A stretch of 64,000 nt of DNA from an uncultured Bacteroidales bacterium (GCA_902801325.1 CADCHQ010000001.1:186001-250000); one strand, 5' to 3'; counted from the stretch's first letter, positions 8,178 to 17,544 are shown. Numbers and translations are program-made. Notes: generated from the letters alone by a model not told the origin.

Positions 8178-9386
8178 ATGAGGCAAGACATTGCTATCTT
8201 CACGCTTACTTCGCAGTTGCACGACGAACAGGCTGTTGCTGCATCTACGCGTGAGTTCTTGGATTCCTTGGGAATCGAGTTTGAAATGAAAGGTGCCGAC
8301 TATGCCGAATACGGACAGTCGCCCCTTTCATTAATATATGTGCGCACGGGTGGGACAGAAGGCATCTTCCGTCAACTCCTTCCTCTGTTGCGAAGGAGTG
8401 CCCAACCCTTCCGCCTGCTTACCTCAGGCACCAGCAATTCACTGGCGGCTTCGATGGAGATACTCTCTTATCTGCGTCAGCAAGGAATGCCGGGCGAGAT
8501 ACTGCATGGTTCGGTTCAGTACATCCGTCATCGTGTCGAGGTGCTTCGTCGGGTTGAGTTGGCTCGTCGTCAGCTGAAGGGCTGTCGGTTGGGTATCATA
8601 GGCGAACCGTCCGACTGGCTTATTTCCAGTTGTGCCGATCGCGAGGCCGTGCTTCAGCGATTGGGCATTGAGTTGGTGGACATTCCTATGTCTGCGCTTC
8701 AAAGTCGACTGAGTAAAATCAAGCCAGTCGAGGATGTCTCGTCATTCGACTGCAAGGATTGTCCTTCGTCAGTACAGACTTCTCTGCCTGATGCCGAACG
8801 CATTTATCAGGCTCTTCGCCAGTTGGTTGACGACTATAAACTGAAAGGCTTCACACTGCGCTGTTTCGACCTGCTTACAACTATTCATAACACGGGTTGT
8901 ATGGCTTTGGCTCGACTGAACAGCGAAGGCTTCGTGGCAGGTTGCGAAGGCGATGTTCCCGCCATACTTTCCATGATGGTGGTGCGCTCGCTATTAGGTG
9001 TGTCGGGTTTCCAGGCTAATCCCGCTCGCATCGATCCCGAGACGGGTGAGATGACGCTGGCTCATTGCACCATTCCCTTCGATATGGTGGAGCGTTATGA
9101 GCTGGACACCCACTTCGAATCGGGTATAGGTGTGGGCATTCGCGGATACATGTCCTTGGGACCAGTGACTTTGTTCAAGGTTTCTGGTGATTTGTCTCGC
9201 CACTTCATAGCCGAAGGCGAACTGGTTCGCAATGAATCGCGTCCCAATCTTTGCCGCACGCAACAGGTCATCCAACTCCATGATGCCTCGCAGGCGCGCT
9301 ATTTCCTGACCAACCCCATTGGCAATCATCACATCGTAGTGCCTGGGCATGTGGCCGAACTCCTGCAAGGGCTTATGGGTGATTGA
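8178..9386 (+). CDS. L-fucose isomerase-like protein
   Basis: Reading from ATG 8178 gives 402 residues; an in-frame ATG at 8157 lies inside the SIMPL gene, and an AAGGA-type site precedes 8178. The C-terminal half carries the fucose/arabinose isomerase pattern: NTGCMALARLNSEGF, GCEGDVPAILSMM and LAHCTIPFDMV. The N-terminal half (SLIYVRTGGTEGIF, LLTSGTSNSLAASMEILSYL) fits the substrate-facing domain of this superfamily. No fucose or arabinose pathway gene is adjacent, so the sugar and even the reaction are uncertain. It is the last gene of the three-gene unit and converges on the barrel gene at 9521-11500. Confidence 0.75.
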   Translation: MRQDIAIFTLTSQLHDEQAVAASTREFLDSLGIEFEMKGADYAEYGQSPLSLIYVRTGGTEGIFRQLLPLLRRSAQPFRLLTSGTSNSLAASMEILSYLRQQGMPGEILHGSVQYIRHRVEVLRRVELARRQLKGCRLGIIGEPSDWLISSCADREAVLQRLGIELVDIPMSALQSRLSKIKPVEDVSSFDCKDCPSSVQTSLPDAERIYQALRQLVDDYKLKGFTLRCFDLLTTIHNTGCMALARLNSEGFVAGCEGDVPAILSMMVVRSLLGVSGFQANPARIDPETGEMTLAHCTIPFDMVERYELDTHFESGIGVGIRGYMSLGPVTLFKVSGDLSRHFIAEGELVRNESRPNLCRTQQVIQLHDASQARYFLTNPIGNHHIVVPGHVAELLQGLMGD

Positions 9387-9390
9387 ACGA

Positions 9391-9507
9391 AGGTTCGATT
9401 CTGGGAAGGCTTAGGCTCGAGCACAATTGAATATAGGCTCGAACACAATTTAATATAGGCTCGAGTACGAATGAATATAGGTTCGAGGCGCCTCGAACCT
9501 ATGTTCG
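9391..9507. repeat. 22-bp-period tandem array B
   Basis: Units start at 9391, 9413, 9435, 9457 and 9479 with a partial unit at 9501. All full units begin AGGYTCGA; the middle three share ...AATATAGGCTCGA junctions. The fifth unit holds the dyad AGGTTCGAGGCGCCTCGAAC. It lies between two convergent genes and has no open frame. Confidence 0.9.
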
Positions 9508-9520
9508 TTTTTATGCGAGT

Positions 9521-11500
9521 CTAGATTCGGAATCTCAGTTGCAAGGACAAGTCCTGTTTCCAAGGGCTATCGATGAGCTGCATACCCGAACCCTGACTTT
9601 CGCGGTCGGTATATCGGGTTATCGAATACAAGAGTTCTGCCGTCAGTCGTTGCTTCCAGAAGGTGTAGTGTGCGCTTGTCGCGAGGCGGAAGCCCTTGCC
9701 GTAATACATGGGGAATCGGAACATGTTGGTGGGAAGAGGCTCGTACTGGAACAGTCGTGTGTTATAGTTCGGGCTATTGAAATAGGTTAGCAAGGCTGTC
9801 AAACCTCCGTCCTTCTTCTTGAACCTCAGTCTCTGACTCACAGCCCACCCTACCCCGCTGTTATCGACGCTATGCATGAGCAACGTCGATTGCAGGCGCA
9901 GGTACTTGCCTTGCATGCGGGTGTATTGCAAGCGAAGTCGATTGTGCACTCTCATCTGGTCGCTTTCCTCCTTCCGTTTCAGTTGATAGCGCACGCCAAT
10001 CGTGTTGTTCCGCTTTATTTGATACTCGACCTGTGTCATCAGTTCCTGCCCTTGACTGCTGTGGGTCATGCTATAGCGAGGCCAGGGATTATAGAAAAAG
10101 TCGATGTAAGCCACCACATTCAGTCGTCCCATCGGAGTCGCGTCCAGTCGAAGCATTCCGCCACTTTCGTTTTGCACGCGGCTGTTCTCGCTCAGGGCTG
10201 AGGCATAGAACGAATAATACTTATAGGAATAGAAGCGATGAGAGGCCGTCAGCATGTACTTGTCCGTTATTTTCCACGAGGCTCGATGCAGGGTCGCCCA
10301 ACCTCCCTTCTCCGTGCTGTAAGCCGTCTCTCCTGACACCTTGAACCACACGTGGGAATAGCCGTAGTTTGCACCTACGACTCCGAAGTCTCGTCCACTG
10401 GGATAGTAGCGACGATACACAGCATCGCCAGGCGATAAATCCCGATGAAATCGTTGGAAATAACCCGTTAGGCCTGCGTGGAACCCACGATTCTTCCACG
10501 TCAGATTTCCTCCCGCCATCGTGCTTTTCAGGTTGTGTTTCTTGTCGAGTTCGCTATTGGTCCTATGCAATCCATTGGTCAGCAGTGTGCTAACGGTTCC
10601 GTCATCGCGCAGGGTGGCATCGAGACGACGATAGGACAACCATACAGAACCGTTGAAATGCTTTCCTCCCAACGTGGTTGCCACGCCTCGGAAGTAGTTG
10701 TATTCGTCCATTCCTCGCTTTGCACGTATGCCTTGGGTGGGTTGCATCATACCGCTCTTGCCTGTGGAAAAGCCGCTGTTCACCACCAGTCCCTCACCAA
10801 ATCCCAGTCGGAAATCGCCAAAGTTGAGCGTACGCAAGATGCCGATGTCATGCAGACTTAGGTATCCGCCATAGTGGTCCCAACCTTTGTTGCCACGAAA
10901 CGGTTCGCCTTGGTCCTTCTCTGCCGATAGTCCTGCTTCCAGATGCTTACTGCTTGTCAGCCGATAACGCAGGTTGTGGTAGAGTGTACTTCCTTTGTAA
11001 CCTCCTTTGTCTGTAGGATAGGAATAGCCTAAACGATAATAGAAAGGTATGTCAACTCTTGTACTCAGTTCGTGACGACTATGCTTGAGCATCGATTTCA
11101 GGCTTAGCGTGTCCTTCTTGTCATAAGGCCAAACGTCGGCAGATACAAATAGAGAAAGAAAGCGACGAGTACGTAAATCTATCGATGAAATGGCCATTAA
11201 TTCGCCTAACGACCGCATGCCTCCATGCAGAAATATGTATGTGTGTATCTCCTCAATCTGCTCATCGTCTAAGAACGGGAGTTGTTGCAACTGTTCGCGA
11301 GTGGCTGTGTTGATATCCATTGGGTGTGCCGCCAACTGAGCCAGTTCTTCCATGTGTTGCGACCAGTTTTCATCTTCGGCATATTGGTCGTCTGCCATAT
11401 CCTCAACAAAGTCTTGCCAGGTGTAAGGCGTTTGGGCACAAAAAAACTGACCTTGCATCAGGAGGATGCAGGCCAGTATGTATTTTTTATGCCATTTCAT
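9521..11500 (-). CDS. Helix-hairpin-helix outer membrane barrel protein
   Basis: The start at ATG 11500 gives 659 residues with a signal peptide (MKWHKKYILACILLMQGQ, then FFCAQ) and lies 10 nt after the upstream stop codon. The longer frame from 11581 overlaps the phosphatase gene and lacks a signal peptide at its start. Residues ~30-110 carry a ComEA-like helix-hairpin-helix pair (MDINTATREQLQQLPFLDDE, then LHGGMRSLGELM). The remaining ~540 residues are beta-strand-rich and end in LSLQLRFRI, a barrel-type C-terminus. Such HhH-plus-barrel proteins are common in Bacteroidales and have no known function. The neighbouring phosphatase gene is in the same operon. Confidence 0.8.
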   Translation of the reverse strand: MKWHKKYILACILLMQGQFFCAQTPYTWQDFVEDMADDQYAEDENWSQHMEELAQLAAHPMDINTATREQLQQLPFLDDEQIEEIHTYIFLHGGMRSLGELMAISSIDLRTRRFLSLFVSADVWPYDKKDTLSLKSMLKHSRHELSTRVDIPFYYRLGYSYPTDKGGYKGSTLYHNLRYRLTSSKHLEAGLSAEKDQGEPFRGNKGWDHYGGYLSLHDIGILRTLNFGDFRLGFGEGLVVNSGFSTGKSGMMQPTQGIRAKRGMDEYNYFRGVATTLGGKHFNGSVWLSYRRLDATLRDDGTVSTLLTNGLHRTNSELDKKHNLKSTMAGGNLTWKNRGFHAGLTGYFQRFHRDLSPGDAVYRRYYPSGRDFGVVGANYGYSHVWFKVSGETAYSTEKGGWATLHRASWKITDKYMLTASHRFYSYKYYSFYASALSENSRVQNESGGMLRLDATPMGRLNVVAYIDFFYNPWPRYSMTHSSQGQELMTQVEYQIKRNNTIGVRYQLKRKEESDQMRVHNRLRLQYTRMQGKYLRLQSTLLMHSVDNSGVGWAVSQRLRFKKKDGGLTALLTYFNSPNYNTRLFQYEPLPTNMFRFPMYYGKGFRLATSAHYTFWKQRLTAELLYSITRYTDRESQGSGMQLIDSPWKQDLSLQLRFRI

Positions 11501-11510
11501 CGGTATTTTC

Positions 11511-13085
11511 TTAGAATACGGGTTCTCCGACGCAGGCACTGGGTTCTTGGATGTGCAGAAGCGAACAGATGGTGGGGGCAATGTCGGTTATATGCACCGT
11601 GTGATTGCTTTCGGCTTGTGGCACACCATTGCCCAGAAAGATCATGGGAATATGCACGTCGTCGGGTCCCCAAAGCATGTGGCTTGCACCTTTTAGGTTG
11701 TCTGTGCCATAGCGGAAGGCTTCCATTACACCGCCCTTAGGAACGATCTGTATCTGACCAGTTCTTCCTGGATAAAAGCCGTTCTGCGTCATCGTTCGAA
11801 TGGGTTCGGGGATGTTGTCGGGCATACGTTCTACGTCGAAGGCAAAATGCACGAAGTCCTGCGTACGCAGGTAGTTGACAACGAGGTCGACAATATCATT
11901 CCGATTAAGTCCTTTTTCTTGCATCAACGGTTCGTTGAGCATCACCTTGAAACTGCTGATTCCCATTACCACCCTGTCTGCGACTCCTGTCTTGTCAGTA
12001 ATCATCTGGTTGAGGTCTTTCACTAATTGCGTCGATTCCCAAACCTCGGCCGGAATCTTGTTGTCCATGCGCCACTGCAGGTTGTGACTGCCTGCGTGGT
12101 CGGCAGTAAGGAAGGCTGTCCACTTTCCCTCGCCTACACGTTCGTCGAGGAACTTAAAGAATCGGTCCAGGTCGCGGTCAAGCCATAGGTAAGCATCCTC
12201 TACTAATGACGAGTTACAACCTACGCGGTGAGCGATGGCATCGGTGGAGGAGACGCTCACGCACAACATATCGGTAAACTCGTCCTTCCCGAGTTCTTCG
12301 CCAACAACGGCGGCCTGTGCCATATCGAAGGTAAGTGTGGCACCCCAGGGGCTTACGCGTACTTCATCGCCAACCTTTATCTCTATCCGTTCGTCCAAAG
12401 GATGGCTCTGCACGTAAGTGTCTTTCGGATACATCATCTTATTCGGCCAGTCGCGTTTCATATATTCTTTGCCCAGTTCGCGCTTATTGAAGTCCACCAC
12501 CCATTTGGGCAACTCTTTCATGTAATACGAGCTTGTGATGAATTGGTCATTAGGGGAACTGTCGAGCCAATAGGCAGCGTTGGCCGAGTGGCCTGCAGGC
12601 AGGATGGCGGCACGGTCCTTGATGGCAATGCCGATAACCTTCGAACGGAAGTTGGTGGACATACGCAGTTCGTCGCCCATAGTCGTTGCCATCATCAAGT
12701 GAGGCGAACGCTTGCCGGCATCGGTTGTGCTTCCCACCGTCTGCATGCTTGCGTCGTAGGGGGCAGATGTACTTTTCCCGTTGACGTGGAAACTATTGTT
12801 CACAATGCCGTGAAGGGCAGGCACACTGCCTGTATAGACTGATGTATGACCCACTGCCGTTACGGCTGGGATGTAGTTAATCATGCAACGGGTGCAGTTG
12901 TACCCTTCGTCCATCATCCTTCGGAATCCGCCTTCGCAATAGCGGTCCTTATAACGTTCGAGATAGTCCCATCGCATCTGGTCGATGACGATTCCTACCA
13001 CCAACTTTGGTTTCGTCTCACAATGGACGGTTGACAATGGACAATTGACAATGAAAATCGCGATTAATGCCAGTAGTTTTTTCAT
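11511..13085 (-). CDS. pafA: PafA-type alkaline phosphatase
   Basis: The protein has 524 residues with a signal peptide, so it is periplasmic. It belongs to the alkaline phosphatase/nucleotide pyrophosphatase superfamily. By alignment to PafA of flavobacteria the metal ligand D35 (VIDQMRWD), nucleophile T76 (AVTAVGHT), N97 (GIVNNSF) and the K156-x-R158 pair (AIKDRAA) are present. Further metal ligands are SSTDAIAHRVG, TADHAG and GASHM. The N and K-x-R residues are those used by PafA for phosphate monoesters. The signal peptide contains NCPLSTVHC, encoded by a short repeat (see findings). It is the first gene of a unit with the HhH barrel protein. Confidence 0.82.
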   Translation of the reverse strand: MKKLLALIAIFIVNCPLSTVHCETKPKLVVGIVIDQMRWDYLERYKDRYCEGGFRRMMDEGYNCTRCMINYIPAVTAVGHTSVYTGSVPALHGIVNNSFHVNGKSTSAPYDASMQTVGSTTDAGKRSPHLMMATTMGDELRMSTNFRSKVIGIAIKDRAAILPAGHSANAAYWLDSSPNDQFITSSYYMKELPKWVVDFNKRELGKEYMKRDWPNKMMYPKDTYVQSHPLDERIEIKVGDEVRVSPWGATLTFDMAQAAVVGEELGKDEFTDMLCVSVSSTDAIAHRVGCNSSLVEDAYLWLDRDLDRFFKFLDERVGEGKWTAFLTADHAGSHNLQWRMDNKIPAEVWESTQLVKDLNQMITDKTGVADRVVMGISSFKVMLNEPLMQEKGLNRNDIVDLVVNYLRTQDFVHFAFDVERMPDNIPEPIRTMTQNGFYPGRTGQIQIVPKGGVMEAFRYGTDNLKGASHMLWGPDDVHIPMIFLGNGVPQAESNHTVHITDIAPTICSLLHIQEPSACVGEPVF

Positions 13086-13109
13086 GTTTCCGCTTTAATA
13101 AGATTATTG

Positions 13110-13139
13110 CAAAGTTAGTGAATTCTTTTCATTCCCCAA
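13110..13139 (-). promoter_or_regulatory. Promoter of the pafA-like operon
   Basis: On the minus strand TTG (13139-13137), 19 nt, TAACTTTG (13117-13110), 24 nt before the ATG at 13085. Spacing is the Bacteroidetes consensus. Confidence 0.75.
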
Positions 13140-13183
13140 CTAAAATGTGGCAAAAGATTGGTCGAACATCGGTTTTCTGGTCG

Positions 13184-13315
13184 AAAGCCTTAAGCCTTAT
13201 TGAAAAAGGCCTAGGCCTTATGGCGGAAACCCTTAGGCCTTATTCCGGAAGCCCTTAGGCGTTATTTCGGAAGGCCTAAGGCTTATGGACGGAAGGTATA
13301 GGTTCGATGGGAAGC
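13184..13315. repeat. 22-bp-period tandem array C
   Basis: Six units start at 13184, 13206, 13228, 13250, 13272 and 13294. The words are of the AAGGCC/CCTTAGG kind with a CGGA end (AAGGCCTAGGCCTTA, CCCTTAGGCCTTATT), and the last unit switches to TATAGGTTCGATGG. A weak further unit may start at 13162. It ends 6 nt before the mutS stop codon. Confidence 0.9.
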
Positions 13316-13321
13316 GAATGG

Positions 13322-15925
13322 TTACCCTTTCACGATGCGCTTAATATCGTTGAGTTTGTTGAGGGCTTCCAGGGGGGTGAGGCTATTAATGTCGAGACCC
13401 AGGATTTCGTCGCGTACCTGAGCGAGGACGGGATCATCAAGTTGGAAGAAACTCAGTTGCACGTTGTCTTCCTTCTTTGTCAGTTGTATGCTACCCCCTA
13501 CTTCGCTGTTCTTCGTGGCTTCGAGTTGTTTCAGGACTTGGTCGGCTCGCTTCACGATGCTCGAGGGCATACCTGCCAGTTTGGCTACGTGTATACCGAA
13601 GGAGTGTTCCGAACCACCGCGTTCGAGCTTGCGAAGGAAGATGACTTTGCCGTCAATCTCGCGCACACTGACATTGAAGTTCTTGATGCGCGAATAGCTT
13701 TGTTGCATTTCGTTCAGTTCGTGATAGTGGGTGGCAAAGAGTGTGCGAGCCTTTGCACGGTTGTTCTCATGGATGTATTCGACGATGGCCCAAGCGATGG
13801 AAATGCCGTCGTAGGTCGATGTGCCTCTGCCCAGTTCGTCGAAGATAACCAATGAGCGTGGCGACAGATTATTGAGTATGTTCGATGCTTCGCTCATCTC
13901 CACCATAAAGGTACTCTCACCCATCGAGATGTTGTCGCTTGCTCCAACGCGAGTGAATATCTTGTCCACCATGCCTATGCGAACTCGTTCGGCAGGGACA
14001 AAGCAACCGATCTGTGCCATTAGGGTGATGAGTGCCGTCTGCCTGAGCAAGGCACTCTTACCTGCCATATTAGGACCTGTGATGATGATGATTTGCTGTG
14101 TCTCGTTGTCGATATAGACATCGTTGGGGATGTAGCGCTCGCCTACGGGCATTTGCGTCTCGATGACGGGATGACGACCTTGGCGGATGTCTATCACAAA
14201 GGAATCGTCAACGACAGGACGGATGTAATTGTGCTCGCGAGCGGCCATAGCAAAGGAGAGCAGGCAGTCGAGACGTGCGATGAGGTTGGCATTGATTTGA
14301 ATCTGGGGAGTATATTCGGCAAGTGCCACCACAAGCTCGTTGAACAGGCGTGTCTCCAAGGCCAGAATCTTGTCTTCCGCACCAAGGATCTTCTCCTCGT
14401 ATTCTTTCAATTCTTGCGTAATATAGCGTTCTGCCTGGGCTAAGGTTTGCTTCCTCACCCACTCCTGAGGCACTTTGTCCTTGAACGTGTTTCTGACCTC
14501 CAGGTAATAGCCGAACACGTTGTTGTAACCAATTTTCAGACTGCTGATGCCCGTTCTTTCGGCCTCGTTTTGTTGCAATTGCAGGAGGTAGTTCTTACCG
14601 CCATAAGCAATCTGGCGCAGTTCGTCGAGTTCCTCGTTCACACCATTGGCAATCACATTGCCCTTGTTCACTAGCAAGGGAGGATCGGGTTGGATTTCAC
14701 GGGCTATGCGTTCGCGAACACTTACACAAGGACTCAGCTGTTCGCCAATCTGGCGGATGGTCTCGTCGTCGGCTTCTTCGCAGGCCATCTTGATTTGTTC
14801 CACTGCCTGCAGGGCAATCCTCAGTTGAACCACGTCACGAGGCGAGACTCGTCCCGTGCTTACCTTCGAGATGATGCGTTCGAGATCGTTAATGGGATGC
14901 AGATTTTCTTCGATGAAATCGCGGAAATCTGGCTCGCGGAAGTAATAGTCGACCACATCCAGTCGCTTCTCGATAAGGCGCATGTCCTTTAGTGGGAATG
15001 TTATCCATCGACGAAGCATGCGGGCTCCCATGGGCGTAATCGTGTAGTCGATGACGTCACAGAGCGACTTGCCTTCTTCGTTCATCGAACCCAGCAGTTC
15101 CAACGAACGCATGGTGAACTTGTCGAGGCGCACATAGCGTTCTTCCTCGATTCGTCGCAGCGAGGTAATATGCTTAATCTGAATGTGTTGGGTAATCTCG
15201 AGGTATTGAAGAATGGCTCCACTGGCCACGATTCCGCTCTTCAAGTGCTCTACGCCAAAGCCTTTCAGGTTCTTAACCTCGAAGTGCTTCTTGAGTTTAT
15301 TCGTTGCAAACTGCTCGGTGAATACCCAGTCGTCCATTTCATAGACACAGTGACGCGTGCCAAACGACCCTTCGAATTGTGCCCGACGCCCGCGTTCGAA
15401 AAGCACTTCCTTGGGTACGAAGTTGTCTATCAACTTATCGACGTATTCAGGTGTTCCTTCTGCACAGAGGAATTCGCCCGTGCTGATGTCGAGGAAAGCA
15501 ACTCCGCAGGTGGCTTTACCAAAGTGCACAGCACAGAGGAAATTGTTCTCCTTGTAGTTGAGCACGTTGTCACTCATCGCCACACCTGGGGTCACGAGTT
15601 CCGTAATGCCCCTCTTCACCAACTTCTTTGTTAGTTTGGGGTCTTCCAGTTGGTCGCAAATGGCCACCCTCCTACCCGCTCTGATGAGTTTGGGCAAATA
15701 GGTGTCAAGGGCATGATGAGGGAATCCCGCCATCTCTGTCGGATTCTCACCTCCGTTGTTCCTCTTTGTGAGTGTTATTCCCAGTATGGCCGATGCCTCG
15801 ACGGCATCCTGACAGTAGGTCTCGTAAAAGTCTCCGCAACGAAACAGCAATATGGCATCGGGGTGCTTCGCCTTTAGGTCGAAGAACTGCTTCATCATCG
15901 GTGTTAAACCTTCGGTCTTGGCCAT
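13322..15925 (-). CDS. mutS: DNA mismatch repair protein MutS
   Basis: The protein has 867 residues from ATG 15925 ([15 protein letters not shown]); an upstream in-frame extension to 15991 overlaps the antitoxin gene and is unlikely. The mismatch-reading motif [10 protein letters not shown] is near the N-terminus. The ATPase domain has Walker [12 protein letters not shown] and Walker [18 protein letters not shown]. Near the C-terminus [10 protein letters not shown] contains QLSFF, a sliding-clamp-binding motif as in other MutS proteins. The full set of domains and the usual length indicate an active protein that recognises mismatches and starts repair. Confidence 0.97.
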   Translation of the reverse strand: MAKTEGLTPMMKQFFDLKAKHPDAILLFRCGDFYETYCQDAVEASAILGITLTKRNNGGENPTEMAGFPHHALDTYLPKLIRAGRRVAICDQLEDPKLTKKLVKRGITELVTPGVAMSDNVLNYKENNFLCAVHFGKATCGVAFLDISTGEFLCAEGTPEYVDKLIDNFVPKEVLFERGRRAQFEGSFGTRHCVYEMDDWVFTEQFATNKLKKHFEVKNLKGFGVEHLKSGIVASGAILQYLEITQHIQIKHITSLRRIEEERYVRLDKFTMRSLELLGSMNEEGKSLCDVIDYTITPMGARMLRRWITFPLKDMRLIEKRLDVVDYYFREPDFRDFIEENLHPINDLERIISKVSTGRVSPRDVVQLRIALQAVEQIKMACEEADDETIRQIGEQLSPCVSVRERIAREIQPDPPLLVNKGNVIANGVNEELDELRQIAYGGKNYLLQLQQNEAERTGISSLKIGYNNVFGYYLEVRNTFKDKVPQEWVRKQTLAQAERYITQELKEYEEKILGAEDKILALETRLFNELVVALAEYTPQIQINANLIARLDCLLSFAMAAREHNYIRPVVDDSFVIDIRQGRHPVIETQMPVGERYIPNDVYIDNETQQIIIITGPNMAGKSALLRQTALITLMAQIGCFVPAERVRIGMVDKIFTRVGASDNISMGESTFMVEMSEASNILNNLSPRSLVIFDELGRGTSTYDGISIAWAIVEYIHENNRAKARTLFATHYHELNEMQQSYSRIKNFNVSVREIDGKVIFLRKLERGGSEHSFGIHVAKLAGMPSSIVKRADQVLKQLEATKNSEVGGSIQLTKKEDNVQLSFFQLDDPVLAQVRDEILGLDINSLTPLEALNKLNDIKRIVKG

Positions 15926-15972
15926 AATGGTATTGGTGTTTTGTTTGTTTATTGGGTTAGGATGAATTTGTT

Positions 15973-16275
15973 TTACCACATGGCAGCACATGCCTTTCGG
16001 ATATTTTTCATGCGCTCTATAAGAGCGGGCTTTTGTTGTGCAATGGCCATATTGTAGCGATTCTGCATATTAATTAGTAACATAGGATTGATACCCAATG
16101 CCGCCTCAACCATAAGTGCAAAGTCGGATGAAACTGGACGTTTTCCGTTCAGAATCTCATTTAATTGTGTGTAAGGAACAGACAACAACTCGGCAAATTT
16201 CTTTTGCGAAATGCCCCTGCTTTCTATCTCTTCTTTCAATACATCGCCAGGATGCGTTGGTATTCTTGTATTCAT
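15973..16275 (-). CDS. higA: HigA-family antitoxin (XRE-type HTH)
   Basis: The protein has 100 residues from ATG 16275 ([20 protein letters not shown]). [10 protein letters not shown] followed by [20 protein letters not shown] and ILNGKRPVS is the signature of the HigA/VapI antitoxin HTH. It should neutralise the RelE/HigB-type toxin encoded 5 nt upstream and repress the pair's promoter. The order toxin-antitoxin is the reverse of most type II modules but normal for higBA. Confidence 0.9.
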   Translation of the reverse strand: MNTRIPTHPGDVLKEEIESRGISQKKFAELLSVPYTQLNEILNGKRPVSSDFALMVEAALGINPMLLINMQNRYNMAIAQQKPALIERMKNIRKACAAMW

Positions 16276-16280
16276 AGTGG

Positions 16281-16589
16281 TTATTGATAGTGATTTGTAA
16301 TATCGGTTATTAGGCAAATGGTAAATATTTCCTCCCTCCCTTTCGTAGTTATCTTAAATTCTAGTCTATAGTGATAATCGATGCGAATAGAATAGTAGTT
16401 ATTTTCTAATGCCTCAAAGTTAAGTGAGTTAAAGACAAACAAGTCTTCCAATCGAGTAGCAGCCATTAGCGTATCTATTCGCTTTTGGTATTTATTCACT
16501 ACTTGGGGCTGAAAGCGATATTTCTTATTCTTGCATTTCCCCTTTTCGTAAAGTTCTTTTAAGTACTCCTTTTCGTATTCTATTATCAT
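16281..16589 (-). CDS. higB: HigB/RelE-type toxin
   Basis: The protein has 102 residues. The pattern LEDLFVFNSLNFEALENNYY, SIRIDYHYRLEFKI and EIFTICLITDITNHYQ matches HigB-type ribosome-dependent mRNA endonucleases of the RelE fold. The family usually has about 90-100 residues, so it looks intact. It is followed after 5 nt by the antitoxin gene and preceded by a good promoter. The pair lies directly upstream of mutS on the same strand; the antitoxin stop is 47 nt before the mutS start, so read-through into mutS is possible. Confidence 0.85.
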   Translation of the reverse strand: MIIEYEKEYLKELYEKGKCKNKKYRFQPQVVNKYQKRIDTLMAATRLEDLFVFNSLNFEALENNYYSIRIDYHYRLEFKITTKGREEIFTICLITDITNHYQ

Positions 16590-16610
16590 TCGATATTCTT
16601 ATTCTCGGCA

Positions 16611-16641
16611 CAAAGATAAGACATTATTTCAATATTCACAA
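16611..16641 (-). promoter_or_regulatory. Promoter of higBA
   Basis: TTG (16641-16639), 20 nt, TATCTTTG (16618-16611), 22 nt before the toxin ATG. The adjoining ATTCACAAATTTAGTGAAT (16635-16653) is an imperfect dyad and a candidate autoregulatory operator. Confidence 0.65.
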
Positions 16642-16653
16642 ATTTAGTGAATA

Positions 16654-17033
16654 ATTTTATATTATAGCAAGCCAACATGATGACCTCTGTGCGAAATGTC
16701 AAATGCAATGTCAATGCCTTGTTGTTTCATTGGCTGTATTCATCAAATGTTTGGCAATTCTCAAAAGAAAGTAGTAGCTTTAAATAGTATTCTAAGGTTC
16801 TCTTGTTGGCTTCACCTTCCTCATTCGCGACTTGGCCAAACAAACAAGTTTGATGGCTCTCGCTGCTCTTTCGGTTCGAAAAAGCTTAAATAATTTGACC
16901 TTCGGTCTTATTTCATCGCGACTCTGCATAGATTATGCAAGCATATCTCTGCATTCTTTCTCCATTTTATTGCGAAAGCGTACTAAAGAAACGATTACAC
17001 TGCTCCAAAATTTGGCTTTTTACTAATATAACC
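16654..17033. other. Gene-free stretch, possibly an old dispersed element
   Basis: No gene can be supported. Two overlapping plus-strand frames (16696-16893, 16832-17026) lack start signals and coding features. The text from about 16832 to 16985 (frame MAKQTSLMALAALSVRKSLN) gives the impression of a dispersed Bacteroidales repeat, but this rests on memory and was not checked. Confidence 0.35.
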
Positions 17034-17041
17034 GTATCTTT
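17034..17041 (+). promoter_or_regulatory. -7 element of the TIGR04076 gene
   Basis: TATCTTTA, one base off the TAnnTTTG consensus, 18 nt before the ATG at 17060. Confidence 0.45.
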
Positions 17042-17059
17042 ACAAGGCAAAAGAGAGAA

Positions 17060-17374
17060 ATGAGTATGAACGACGTACGTATTATTGCCATGAGGCAAAC
17101 GGTTTATGACGACCTGATGGAGCGCTTCGAGAACCCGATAGAGCATACATGTGATGTAACAATAGGGCAAGAGTGGATTTCCGTAGGCGGACGAATGCCA
17201 GAAGACTTTTGTCCGTCGGCATGGGAGGTTATGCGTCCTTACGTGGAGTCGCTGGCTCGCGGCGAGGGGAACTTTTTCGATGGGTGGATGCAAAACCCCA
17301 TGAGTGCCATGATTAGCTGTAACGATGGTTTTCGACCAGTTAGCTTTTACTTGGAAGTAATAACCAATTCATAA
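17060..17374 (+). CDS. TIGR04076-family protein
   Basis: This small protein has 104 residues. It shows the family pattern: a DVTIGQEW segment, FCPSAWEVMRPYVESLARGE, then MISCNDGFRPVSFYLE at the C-terminus. Family members have about 80-105 residues and occur in anaerobes; their function is not known. The last codons and the stop lie in a run of heptamer repeats (ATTCATA/ATTCACA), so the natural end may have been rewritten by repeat insertion. Confidence 0.75.
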   Translation: MSMNDVRIIAMRQTVYDDLMERFENPIEHTCDVTIGQEWISVGGRMPEDFCPSAWEVMRPYVESLARGEGNFFDGWMQNPMSAMISCNDGFRPVSFYLEVITNS

Positions 17375-17398
17375 TTCACAATTCACAATTCATAATTC
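17367..17398. repeat. ATTCAYA heptamer tandem repeat
   Basis: ATTCATA, ATTCACA, ATTCACA, ATTCATA, ATTC in direct succession. It includes the stop codon of the gene before it. The same heptamer recurs at 57625-57645. Confidence 0.85.
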
Positions 17399-17414
17399 AA
17401 ACATTTTATTGTTT

Positions 17415-17492
17415 ATGAAAAAGACATTATTATCGTTGGTCTTAGGGCGAACGCTTTACATAGGTTTCTTCCGTACTGGCGGTTGGTCATAA
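17415..17492 (+). CDS. Possible 25-codon small ORF upstream of a terminator
   Basis: ATG 17415 reads MKKTLLSLVLGRTLYIGFFR TGGWS and stops at 17492. The first ten residues look like the start of a signal peptide. It is followed 22 nt later by a strong hairpin terminator. It may be a leader peptide, a small membrane peptide, or the rump of a deleted gene. There is no independent support that it is translated. Confidence 0.3.
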   Translation: MKKTLLSLVLGRTLYIGFFRTGGWS

Positions 17493-17514
17493 TAATCTTC
17501 ATAGAGAGTCTTAG

Positions 17515-17544
17515 AGTGGTGCGATGATTTCGCACCACTTTTTT
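17515..17544 (+). terminator. Rho-independent terminator
   Basis: Perfect 10-bp stem AGTGGTGCGA (17515-17524) / TCGCACCACT (17530-17539) with a 5-nt loop, then a run of six T. Confidence 0.9.

Noticed and set aside
11501..11581. Longer N-terminus for the helix-hairpin-helix barrel protein
   Set aside because: It would overlap the phosphatase gene and put the signal peptide 27 residues inside the protein.
15926..15991. Longer N-terminus for MutS
   Set aside because: It overlaps the HigA antitoxin gene, and family homology begins at MAKTEGLTP.
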